47,747 nt of DNA, taken from Paludibacteraceae bacterium (GTDB taxonomy: Bacteria; Bacteroidota; Bacteroidia; Bacteroidales; Paludibacteraceae). Position 1 is the stretch's first letter. Every line of letters begins with the position of its first letter. The notes under the pieces were generated by a model. It had not been told where the DNA came from. It saw only the letters and a program-made list of their open reading frames with translations, and did no database searches. Of this stretch, positions 31,518 to 39,996 are shown in pieces. The position numbers and the translations under genes are program-made. Where the stretch lies: contig JAFSXJ010000012.1 of assembly GCA_017444065.1 (NCBI GenBank), forward strand, positions 1 through 47,747. The letters are read 5' to 3'.

Positions 31518-34500
31518 ATGAAAAACAAATCTCATGTTATTCTCTCAATCATGCTCCTGCTGACGCTGGGGGTTGGACAGGTGTGGGCGGATGATGTTAT
31601 TACCTTTAAGGGCGCGACAACAAAGGATAGCAAAACGACCGCATTAACTCCTTCGATTTCAAGTAGCAATGCAAATATTACTCTTGGAACATGTGTCTCT
31701 ACTTGTTCAGCGGAGAATTATATACTAACCACTGCTGATGGAAAGACAATGGCATTTGGAACAACCACCTACTATCTCTCGCAACCATATCAGAATGAAA
31801 ACAAGAAAGCATGGAATGATGCCGGAGCGAACATATATGGCACATTTACTATTCCCAGTGGATACACATATACTATCAAGGGTATAAGCCATGCTTTTGC
31901 AGCGAATGGCTCAAGTAATTTCACAGCCACAATTTCAGTAAAAGATGCGACTACTTCTAAGTATAGTAGTAGTGCAATCACTGTATCCAAACTTAGTAAG
32001 GATGGTGATAAAATCACATCAACCGCAATTAATCTTGCGGAAGCTAATTGGGTTGTACTTTCGGCAGGCACATATACCATAAATGTAACTCCTTCATCTT
32101 CTGACACTAATACTGGCAAATACTTTGGTATAGCAGAGGTAGCAATAACAGGAGATTTGGAGGCCGTTGGTGGAGAGGAGCCAGAAACACCTGCAGATGA
32201 GACCGCTCCGACGTTGTCGTCATCTGTTCCGGCAAATAGCGCAACAGATGCTGCAGTAGAGGGAACTATTGTTTTGACATTTAGCGAGGCTATCGCAAGT
32301 GTTGATGGGAATAAGTTCTCGCTGAGCGGAGCAACTATCGGTGCTGTTGCCATTGATGGTACTGATTCGAAGAAAGTAAATGTACCTTATTCGGATGCAG
32401 AGAACGAAGCAACAGTAACTTTGAGTGTTGCTGCTGAAGCTGTTGCAGATGCTGCCGGTAATAAGAGTGCAGCATTGAGCGACATCAGTTTTACGACGGT
32501 TGCGGCAGTTGCAAATTATGCAGTAACACATACTTTGACGAATGTGAAAGCGACAAGTGGCGCAACCGGAGCAGATGCTGCTACTGCCGGAACGGCTTAT
32601 GAGGCTGTTTTTGCGCCAACCAAGCTTGGCTACACATTGCCGGCAACAATAGGTGTTACTATTGGCGGTGAGACAGCAGCTGTTGAAACGGATTATACAT
32701 GGAACTCTACGAGCGGAGCGTTCCAAGTACCGGCAGCAAAAGTTACCGGTGCAATAGTTGTGACTATCGCAGGTGTAGCGCCGGTACAAACATTCAAGAG
32801 TGATTTTACGGATTGGACGCAAGTGGGGGAAACGAATGAGTATTATGCCTATTTGTCTCAGACGAACTATACCGCTTTCGCAACTGCAGGTTGGATGGTT
32901 TATGAGGGTGAATCGACGGGAAATGCTAAGCTTTTGATCAATCCGGCTACAGACGAAGCAATTTCGCCAAGTTCGAATACAACATATGGTAAAGTTAAAC
33001 AGGTCGGGACAAGATATATGGAGTTCTATCTAACCGGTATTACGACCGTTAAGTTTTATTTCCATAATGGAGGAAGTGACGAAAGAACTGCAAAATACAA
33101 ACTAAATAATGGAGACGAGACGGATTTAGTTGCAATAACTAAAGCTACAAGTAATTCCGGAAGCATAACTCTCTCCGGTTCTACAAATAATACGATTCGC
33201 GTTTATGCATCTGGAGATGTTTATCTTTGCGCAATGAAAGTAACTTTGTCGGAAACATCTTGTGCGGCGACAGAGCCGGGTGATATAAGCAAAGGATCAT
33301 TGACAGCAGGAAAGATTAAACTGACGGCAGGAACTCCTGTAACCGGAGATACTTGGTATTGGCAGACTGCAGCGGATGCAGAGGCAAAAACCGATGCATA
33401 TGATGCTGAAAATGGAAAAGATGCTACGTCAGCAGGTACTTATTATTTGCGCTCGTACAACACAACCGACGATTGCTGGAGTGATGCGAAGTCGATTGAG
33501 TTGACAGCTGAAGACTTCTTGGCAGCTCCTAAGTTCGTGATTTACGACGGTAGTACCATGAGTGACTATGAAGACAGTGGTTCCGATAGTGACACGGGCT
33601 TTGAATGGACTGTTACCGGCGGAAACCATAGTGCAAAGTCTGTTAATACCACACTGAATGGTAAGACTTATACAAAGGGGCAAAATATCTTTACCAGTGC
33701 AACTAAAGGCCCCAATGAAGGAAATACTCGTTATATTACGATTACTATTCCAAGCGGTTATTTGGCAAAGTTCTATCTTGCTGGTGCTACGAATGGCACC
33801 GATGTGCGCAGTTCGTATATCTCGAAAGAGATTACAGGTACATTGGATGAGTCCATTGCATATGTATCTACTGATCAGTACGACGGGACATTTATGCAAA
33901 GTGGTCTCCAGCTCCCGGGAACGTACTACTACTGCGCAGACAAGAGCATTCGTCTCTACGAATTGAGCGTCCAACTCTATCCTATTGACTACAGCCGCGA
34001 TCTTACCCAGGGTCAGTTGAGCACAACCTGCCTGCCCAATGGCGGTGTGGTTGTCGGAGCATCAATCTTCGAGATCGCCTATATGGATTACGAGGCGGAT
34101 GGCGTAACACCGCATAAGATATTCTTTGACGAAGTGGTGGACGGTGTTATGGAAGCCGGTATGCCTTATGTGGTGCTTGTGGACGAGAACTCGACGGGAA
34201 TGTCGGTATTCTATACGGATAGCGAGAACAAGGCTGCGCAGAGCAAGAATGGTCTGGTAGGTTACATGGGTGCAGGCAGAGCGCTGGTTGAGAATGAATA
34301 CTTCATCTACAACAACCTGTTCTACTATGTGTCGGCTACAGATGGTGCTTCCGGACGTATCAAGATTTCGAACAACCGTGCATATCTGAACCTGGCAGCC
34401 ATTCCCGGCTATTCCTCTTATGATCCCGCTCCGGGGCGTCGCCGCGTATCGATGGGTAACGGCAATGCGCCGAAGGTTCCGACCGCTGTGGACAATGCTC

Positions 34501-34601
34501 TGACTGACAACACACGGTGCACCAAGGTGCTCATTGACGGGCAGTTATTCATCCTCCGCGGTGAGAAGATGTATGACGTTACAGGACAGATTGTAAAATA
34601 A
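31518..34601 (+). CDS. Large secreted Ig-like protein with the shared tail
   Basis: 1027 residues from the ATG at 31518. A longer open frame reaches up to 31302 but runs through the promoter and AT-rich leader. Signal peptide (GQVWADD), a beta module (about 25-210), a Big_5/SbsA-like Ig domain (APTLSSSVPANSATDAAVEG and VLTFSEAI, about 225-325), further beta modules, and a C-terminal module with TQGQLSTTCLPNGGVVVGAS and PAPGRRRVSMG that is common at the end of Bacteroidales surface proteins. The last 26 residues are the shared tail (TKVLIDGQLFILRGEKMY). No catalytic motif is visible. Bases about 31.6-33.5 kb are distinctly more AT-rich than the neighbours, while the last 700 bases are normal. 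Likely a surface adhesion or glycan-binding protein. Confidence 0.8.
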   Translation: MKNKSHVILSIMLLLTLGVGQVWADDVITFKGATTKDSKTTALTPSISSSNANITLGTCVSTCSAENYILTTADGKTMAFGTTTYYLSQPYQNENKKAWNDAGANIYGTFTIPSGYTYTIKGISHAFAANGSSNFTATISVKDATTSKYSSSAITVSKLSKDGDKITSTAINLAEANWVVLSAGTYTINVTPSSSDTNTGKYFGIAEVAITGDLEAVGGEEPETPADETAPTLSSSVPANSATDAAVEGTIVLTFSEAIASVDGNKFSLSGATIGAVAIDGTDSKKVNVPYSDAENEATVTLSVAAEAVADAAGNKSAALSDISFTTVAAVANYAVTHTLTNVKATSGATGADAATAGTAYEAVFAPTKLGYTLPATIGVTIGGETAAVETDYTWNSTSGAFQVPAAKVTGAIVVTIAGVAPVQTFKSDFTDWTQVGETNEYYAYLSQTNYTAFATAGWMVYEGESTGNAKLLINPATDEAISPSSNTTYGKVKQVGTRYMEFYLTGITTVKFYFHNGGSDERTAKYKLNNGDETDLVAITKATSNSGSITLSGSTNNTIRVYASGDVYLCAMKVTLSETSCAATEPGDISKGSLTAGKIKLTAGTPVTGDTWYWQTAADAEAKTDAYDAENGKDATSAGTYYLRSYNTTDDCWSDAKSIELTAEDFLAAPKFVIYDGSTMSDYEDSGSDSDTGFEWTVTGGNHSAKSVNTTLNGKTYTKGQNIFTSATKGPNEGNTRYITITIPSGYLAKFYLAGATNGTDVRSSYISKEITGTLDESIAYVSTDQYDGTFMQSGLQLPGTYYYCADKSIRLYELSVQLYPIDYSRDLTQGQLSTTCLPNGGVVVGASIFEIAYMDYEADGVTPHKIFFDEVVDGVMEAGMPYVVLVDENSTGMSVFYTDSENKAAQSKNGLVGYMGAGRALVENEYFIYNNLFYYVSATDGASGRIKISNNRAYLNLAAIPGYSSYDPAPGRRRVSMGNGNAPKVPTAVDNALTDNTRCTKVLIDGQLFILRGEKMYDVTGQIVK

Positions 34602-34611
34602 CCATATAACC

Positions 34612-34749
34612 ATGAATAATATGAAAAAGCTATATATACAACCACAAACAGAAACGGCAGAAATGATGCCGACAGCCATCATCTGTGTCAGTGGCGGGAA
34701 TGGTGGATCATCTGACGGTATTTCAGGCGCAGAGATCGACCTCCCCTAA
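34612..34749 (+). CDS. 45-residue peptide with YIQPQTE motif and Gly/Ser tail
   Basis: Starts 10 bases after the large Ig-like gene and encodes MNNMKKLYIQPQTETAEMMP then TAIICVSGGNGGSSDGISG and EIDLP. The layout, KK-Y-I-x-P-x-T-E, a hydrophobic step with one Cys, then a Gly/Ser/Asp-rich end, recurs in many short unannotated Bacteroidales peptides placed after surface-protein genes. There is no signal peptide. A terminator follows 57 bases later, so it is the last cistron. The internal ATG four codons in may be the true start. Function is unknown; a processed or secreted peptide is a possibility, not shown. Confidence 0.6.
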   Translation: MNNMKKLYIQPQTETAEMMPTAIICVSGGNGGSSDGISGAEIDLP

Positions 34750-34805
34750 ATTCTCTTTCCCCTCGTGAACGTGAGTTCCTTTCGACTGCGCACGTCAGGG
34801 AACAG

Positions 34806-34848
34806 AACATGGAGGTGTGTCACAAAATATGCACACCTCCATGTTTTA
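34806..34848 (+). terminator. Rho-independent terminator
   Basis: ACATGGAGGTGTG (34807-34819), a 12-base loop, CACACCTCCATGT (34832-34844), then TTTA: a perfect 13-bp stem. It closes the transcript of the large Ig-like protein and the small peptide. Confidence 0.9.
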
Positions 34849-34862
34849 CGTCTAAAATTGCC

Positions 34863-34895
34863 GGCAATTGTTGGTAATTGTTGACTGACAATTTA
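34863..34895 (+). repeat. AT-rich element, copy 5
   Basis: GGCAATTGTTGGTAATTGTT followed by GACTGACAATTTA, 229 bases before the next start codon; same family as 31286 and 14860. Confidence 0.5.
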
Positions 34896-34950
34896 TCCGT
34901 CGTTGTCTTCTGACACGCCCTCATTCGTATAGCCAAATCTGGTCAATGGT

Positions 34951-35012
34951 GTGGAATTGCACCAGTTTGGCGAATTATTACACACGCATACGCGTAATTT
35001 TTTGTACCTTTG
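34951..35012 (+). promoter_or_regulatory. Composite operator and promoter of the second pectin operon
   Basis: Palindrome GTGGAATTGCAC (34951-34962), 18 bases containing AGTTTGGC, CACACGCATACGCG (34981-34994) at the -33 position, TACCTTTG (35005-35012). CACAC lies exactly 24 bases before the -7 element, as at 31446 and 18827. Drives CE8-CE8-GH28-PL10-module protein-uxaC. Confidence 0.72.
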
Positions 35013-35091
35013 CACCCGTAATTTATCTACGCGCCCGCTCGTAGACGGCGATGGGAAAACAAAGACTCTAACAACTCAAAATCTAAATACA

Positions 35092-37857
35092 ATGAAAAAA
35101 ATCTATTCTTTGATGGTTGTGGCTCTGATGAGCTTTACCATGATGGCAGGCGAGAATGACCTGCTGTGGGATTACACGGAAAATGCGCCGGAGGCCAGTC
35201 CGGTAGCTGCTGTCAACAATCCGAATGTTAAACTGACCTACGCCAGCAAGGTGAACGATGCTGCCGGAACGAACAACGGGCTGAAAGGTATCAAACTCGA
35301 CAGCAAAGGCTATGCGTACTTTACCAAAGCCGCTGTGGCAGGCAAACTCAAACTGACCTTTGGTCCGCGCAAGAACGCATCGGAGTGCTCGCTGAAGGTT
35401 TCAACCTGGGCAGGGGAGACGCCCGCTGCTGAGACGGAAATCACAACCACCGCCACGCAGACCGAGAGCAACACGCAAATCGTTGATCTGACGGCTACGC
35501 AGAACAACATCTACATCCAGCGCGGTGCAAGCGTTGAGACCGTGCTCCAGAAAATCGAATTCAAGGAAGAAACAGCACGCAGCTTCGTGGACTTCAAGAT
35601 CGAGTTCCGCGACAATCCGTACACTGTACTTCTTCCGGCAAACGGCGAACTGCCTGCAGGTGTGCTCATCGAGAACACCAGTTATAACGGTGGTCAACAC
35701 GGTATCTTCGGTGGTTCTATTACGGTGCCGGTAGATGGCCCGGTGAAATTCACGATTGGTGCATGCCAGTACAGCGGTACGCCGATTGTCATCAAGAAAG
35801 ACGGTGAGAAACTGCTGGACTTCAGCAATAACGCACCTTGCGGCGAGACTGCCGGAAACTTCGCACAGAACGTAACCTACACCTATACGGGCGATGCGGC
35901 TACACTGACGTTTGAGTTGGCAGGCAACACCTACGTGCCGTATTTCTTCGCAGAGGCAACAGAGGTGACGCCATGTGAGGTGATTTTCAAAGATCAAGCA
36001 GGTGCAGAACTATTCCGCGTACAGACTATCGAAGGCGCTGCGCTGGATACCCTGCCGGACGTAAGCCTGTTGCCGCTTCAAGGGGAGACTTGGCGTTTCC
36101 GCGGATGGTTCTATACGAACGGTAAAAAGGCACACTTGGGTGACATCATCACCGGTAATACCACTATTCAGGCGAAAACGACCGAGGAGGAACATGCGAC
36201 CGTCGGTTCGGTGCAGACCTATGACTTCACGAATCCGTATTTCTATCCCGAAGACCACGAGACGATAGAGATGAATGGAGGTTATTATCACGATGGTCAA
36301 CACGGTTATGCCTTCAAGAACGACGAAGGCTTTACTGTAAAAGTTGCCGGTAACGCGGTCATTGTGCTGGAAATTTGCAACTATGGTACATTCCCCTCTG
36401 CTTGGCAAGCGACCAAGGGTGCAGAAAGTTTAGGAACGCTGAATGCTATCAATGAGGCTGCTGATGGAACGAATGAGGTACTTCGCTATGAGGGCGAGGC
36501 GGCGACATTAACCTTTACGCTTGAAAGCGGTGGTGAGAACTACCTGCACAAAGTAACGGTTTACAACGTAGAGGACTTCCCTGAGAAGGACGAGTCAACC
36601 GGTTATTATATGGTTTCTTCGGGTGACGCAGCAGCCTTTATTCTGACTTTAGCTCAGGCAGAAGCCGGCGACAAGATCTTCCTGCCCAACGGCACCTATG
36701 ACCTCGGCGAGACCGTGCTGACCACCATCAGCAAGAACAACATCTCACTTATCGGTCAGTCGATGGAGAAGACCATCATACGAAACGCACCCGACGCCAA
36801 GACCGAGTCGATCGACAAGACGGCTACACTGCGCATTGCCAAGAACGTCAGCGGTACGTATATCCAGGACCTGACCATCCAGAACGCTCTCGACTACTAC
36901 AAGAACGACGACGGCCGTGCCGTAGCCCTCTGGGATCAGGGAACACAAACCGTTTGCAAGAACGTACGTCTGCTCTCCTACCAGGATACCTACTACAGCA
37001 ACCTGCAAGGTGCTGTCAAGTACTTCGAGGACTGCGAGATCCACGGTACAGTCGATTTCATCTGCGGTGACGGCAGCGTGTACTTCAAGAACAACCTGCT
37101 CTACGCCGAGAAGCGTAAGAAAGACGGCGGTGGTCAGGACGCCTTGACCGCCAGCAACGCCGGCGCACTCGACCGTGGTTATGTATTCGAGGGCTGCACG
37201 CTCAAGAGCGAATGTCCGGTCGTAAGCTTCGGCCGCGCATGGAACTACACGCCGCAAGTAGCCTTCCTCAATACGCTCGTCGATTACAGCGCCGGTGAGT
37301 TCAGTTTCACGGACGGCAACAAGATTGAGCGCTGGACCAAAGAACTCATGAACGCAGGCGCTTGGCCGGTATTCGTTGAGTACAACACCCACCTCGCTGA
37401 CGGCACCGTGCTGACGCCGGATAGCAATATCGTGGAATTTATCGACCCCAAGAGCAACAATGCAACGCAAATACTCGAGACCGTCATTGCAGCAGAAGGT
37501 GCCGCACTCCGCACGATGGAGTACACCCTCGGCGATTGGGCTGCTACCGCAAAGGCGGACGCAGAGCAGGCTGTGGCTCTGCCGGTAGTTGAAGAAGGGA
37601 TCTTTCTGGTGGAGAACCCTGACGGTAATTGCTTCATCACAACAGGTGAGGAACTGAATAGAGCTGACCTGGTACCCGGCGCGACGATTCGCCGTGCCAA
37701 TGCCCGTGGTGGGTTCGGTCAGCCGGTAGGTGAACCGCAAGGCGTAGAGGACGTTCAGCAGTCAGCAGCCGGCGTTCAGAAAGTGATGCGCGACGGACAA
37801 CTGATCATCATCCGCGACGGCATGCAGTACAACACCATCGGACAAACAATCAAGTAA
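35092..37857 (+). CDS. CE8 pectin methylesterase, multi-module, with the shared tail
   Basis: Removes methyl esters from homogalacturonan so lyases and GH28 can act. 921 residues from the ATG at 35092; the frame is open upstream to 34951 but that stretch is the operator. Signal peptide (MMAGEN), N-terminal beta-sandwich modules (about 20-300), an InlB/Listeria-Bacteroides-like repeat (TWRFRGWFYTNGKKAHLGD, about 310-360), a sandwich with YFYPEDHE, then the CE8 beta-helix (about 510-830). The helix carries SYQDTYYSN near residue 630, HGTVDFICGD (catalytic Asp near 655) and FGRAWN (Arg near 713). The end is the shared tail (QKVMRDGQLIIIRDGMQY), preceded by a word-repeat linker DVQQSAAG. The neighbour CE8 is homologous but has no tail. 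Confidence 0.92.
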   Translation: MKKIYSLMVVALMSFTMMAGENDLLWDYTENAPEASPVAAVNNPNVKLTYASKVNDAAGTNNGLKGIKLDSKGYAYFTKAAVAGKLKLTFGPRKNASECSLKVSTWAGETPAAETEITTTATQTESNTQIVDLTATQNNIYIQRGASVETVLQKIEFKEETARSFVDFKIEFRDNPYTVLLPANGELPAGVLIENTSYNGGQHGIFGGSITVPVDGPVKFTIGACQYSGTPIVIKKDGEKLLDFSNNAPCGETAGNFAQNVTYTYTGDAATLTFELAGNTYVPYFFAEATEVTPCEVIFKDQAGAELFRVQTIEGAALDTLPDVSLLPLQGETWRFRGWFYTNGKKAHLGDIITGNTTIQAKTTEEEHATVGSVQTYDFTNPYFYPEDHETIEMNGGYYHDGQHGYAFKNDEGFTVKVAGNAVIVLEICNYGTFPSAWQATKGAESLGTLNAINEAADGTNEVLRYEGEAATLTFTLESGGENYLHKVTVYNVEDFPEKDESTGYYMVSSGDAAAFILTLAQAEAGDKIFLPNGTYDLGETVLTTISKNNISLIGQSMEKTIIRNAPDAKTESIDKTATLRIAKNVSGTYIQDLTIQNALDYYKNDDGRAVALWDQGTQTVCKNVRLLSYQDTYYSNLQGAVKYFEDCEIHGTVDFICGDGSVYFKNNLLYAEKRKKDGGGQDALTASNAGALDRGYVFEGCTLKSECPVVSFGRAWNYTPQVAFLNTLVDYSAGEFSFTDGNKIERWTKELMNAGAWPVFVEYNTHLADGTVLTPDSNIVEFIDPKSNNATQILETVIAAEGAALRTMEYTLGDWAATAKADAEQAVALPVVEEGIFLVENPDGNCFITTGEELNRADLVPGATIRRANARGGFGQPVGEPQGVEDVQQSAAGVQKVMRDGQLIIIRDGMQYNTIGQTIK

Positions 37858-37872
37858 CGCTCCCTTCCAAGG

Positions 37873-39969
37873 ATGCCACGCAGACTATTCATAATCACCC
37901 TCATACTCTGCGCACTGATTAGTGTCAGCGCGTGGAGTGTGACCGTGGATGACCTGATGGCCATCCAAAAGAGTTACACCTTCACGGCGGATGAATATAC
38001 CGACAACGGCACCGGCGAATGGACAGCCGGTACCCTGTATGCCGAGGGACGCATCTTTACCCCTACCGGCAACACGGTAGCCCAATCGAAAGGCAAATCC
38101 GTCATCCACGGTCAGTCCCACCTGAACTGCCTGCGCCTGAAGAACGTGCAGAACCGTCTGGCGTTCCGCGTTGCCGACACCTGCACTATCACATTCTACA
38201 CCGAGCTTCGCGAGGAGCGCGGGCTGATAGTCAGCAAGCACGACCGCACAACGACATCCGACCCGTACTACGCCATGCAGCCGGCAAGCACACCCGTCTG
38301 GAGCATCCATCTGGACGAGGCAGGCACGTACTACCTGTCCGGTTATGGAGGTGACTACTTCGTTGCAGGCTTCAGCATCCTTCTGCCCGACGACGGCTTC
38401 CAGCCCGACCAGCCTGTACTGCGGTACTTCGACACCAACGGCATCCTGCTCGGTCGTGACACCGTGCAGAAAGGCAGCAGACTAACCTACAAGTACACCG
38501 TAGCCGACCTGACCATCCCTGCCGGACAGGCTTTCCGCGGATGGCGCAACGGCGATGAGCTGAAAGTAGCCGAAGGCACACCCGTAATGGCTGACATGAG
38601 CCTGTTCGCCAAGGCGACAGACATCGAGGTGGCAGCCGTGGGCAAGTATTTCTGCTACGACCTCAGTAAAGACTCCTTCTATCCCGAGGACCACGAACTG
38701 CTCACCCTCATCGGCGGTACGATAGCCGTACAGGTGGCAGGCAATGCCGTGGTGCGCCTCATTACCGACGGCGAACCGGTCACCCACCGCTATGAGGGAG
38801 CAGCCACCACACTCACATTCACTCCTCACCAGGGCAAACCTATCCGCTGCGTGATGGTGTATAACGTAGCAAGCATCCCGACGAAGAATGCGGCGGGGTA
38901 CTATGTCATTAGCGCCAACGACGGGGCTGCCCTGCAGCTCATGCTCGCGACCGCACAGGACGGTGACAAGATTTTCCTGCCGAATGGCAGCTACGACTTA
39001 GGGCATGAGACGCTCACGCCCGTTGATGCCGCAATCAGCCTGATAGGGCAGTCCACCGACGGTGTGCTGATAGTCAACCATCCGCTCTATTCGGGCATGA
39101 ACTGCGCCGAGACACTGGTGCTGCGCGCCGATAACATCTACATGCAGGATCTAAGTATCCGCTGCGATGTGTCCTACCCCGGTAGCATCGCTCACGGTGT
39201 AGGCATTGCCGTACAGGTGCAGGGTGACAGGAGCATCTTTCAGTGCGTCAGTCTGCAAGGCAATCAGGACACGTACTACTCCAACGGCGCAGCCACCCAG
39301 CGCGGCTGGTTCGGCAACGGACGGATAGAAGGCACGGTGGATTTTATCTGCGGCGGCGGAGACATATGGTTTGAGAACACCCTGCTCTACCTCAACGACC
39401 GCAAGAACGACGATGTCATCATCGCTCCGGCTACCAGGCCTGAGACCCGCTACGGCTACGTGTTCAACCACTGCACGATTGACGGCGTAGCCAATCAGGC
39501 AGGACGCTGGCACCTCGGCCGCGGATGGCACCACTCGCCTGCCGGCACATGGCTCAACACCACCTGTAAGATTGCTCCGTCCGCACAAGGCTACACCCAT
39601 ATGAACGCCGGACTGCGGGTGCGCTTTCATGAGTCGGGCACACGTCTTGCGGACGGCACGCCAATCACCGGTCACAACCTCAACAATCTGAACTACGCTG
39701 CCGACTCCGACCCCGTCTATCTGAACGACGCTGGCATATATACTTATGACCGTGTGGTGAAACGTTCGGACAACTGGGACGCTGCGGCTATTGCAGCACA
39801 GGTAAAGGCTGACCCCGCCGGGATTGATGCGGATGCCGCCTACCTCGTGGAGGACAACAGTGCATTTGTAGCCATCCTCAAGGGCGAACAACTCACAGCG
39901 GAGCAGAAGGGCAAAACCATCCGGCAGGCGAACAGCCGCGGAGGCTTCGGCGAGGCAGTCGCGTATTAG
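37873..39969 (+). CDS. CE8 pectin methylesterase, second copy, without tail
   Basis: 698 residues with signal peptide (MPRRLFIITLILCALISVSA). Short N-terminal beta module (about 30-170), an InlB-like repeat (FRGWRNGDELKVAEG), a sandwich with FYPEDHE, and the CE8 beta-helix (about 335-650) with GNQDTYYSN near residue 464, EGTVDFICGGGDIWF (catalytic Asp near 490) and LGRGWHH (Arg near 548). It aligns with the preceding CE8 from FYPEDHE to the shared ending IR-AN-RGGFG, then stops at EAVAY, where the other continues into linker and tail. So this copy probably stays periplasmic while the first is exported; that is inference. It starts 15 bases after the first CE8. Confidence 0.9.
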   Translation: MPRRLFIITLILCALISVSAWSVTVDDLMAIQKSYTFTADEYTDNGTGEWTAGTLYAEGRIFTPTGNTVAQSKGKSVIHGQSHLNCLRLKNVQNRLAFRVADTCTITFYTELREERGLIVSKHDRTTTSDPYYAMQPASTPVWSIHLDEAGTYYLSGYGGDYFVAGFSILLPDDGFQPDQPVLRYFDTNGILLGRDTVQKGSRLTYKYTVADLTIPAGQAFRGWRNGDELKVAEGTPVMADMSLFAKATDIEVAAVGKYFCYDLSKDSFYPEDHELLTLIGGTIAVQVAGNAVVRLITDGEPVTHRYEGAATTLTFTPHQGKPIRCVMVYNVASIPTKNAAGYYVISANDGAALQLMLATAQDGDKIFLPNGSYDLGHETLTPVDAAISLIGQSTDGVLIVNHPLYSGMNCAETLVLRADNIYMQDLSIRCDVSYPGSIAHGVGIAVQVQGDRSIFQCVSLQGNQDTYYSNGAATQRGWFGNGRIEGTVDFICGGGDIWFENTLLYLNDRKNDDVIIAPATRPETRYGYVFNHCTIDGVANQAGRWHLGRGWHHSPAGTWLNTTCKIAPSAQGYTHMNAGLRVRFHESGTRLADGTPITGHNLNNLNYAADSDPVYLNDAGIYTYDRVVKRSDNWDAAAIAAQVKADPAGIDADAAYLVEDNSAFVAILKGEQLTAEQKGKTIRQANSRGGFGEAVAY

Positions 39970-39990
39970 AATTGACAATTGATAAATAAT
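39968..39990 (+). repeat. AATTGACAATTGATAAATAAT word between operon genes
   Basis: The AATTGACAATTGATAAAT word fills the short gap between the second CE8 and the GH28 gene. It is the reverse-strand form of the (GTCAATT)n word found in two signal peptides. Confidence 0.6.
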
Positions 39991-39996
39991 AAAGGT

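Noticed and set aside
34951-35091. Earlier start for the first CE8 gene
   Set aside because: This stretch is the operator and promoter; the ATG at 35092 gives a normal signal peptide.
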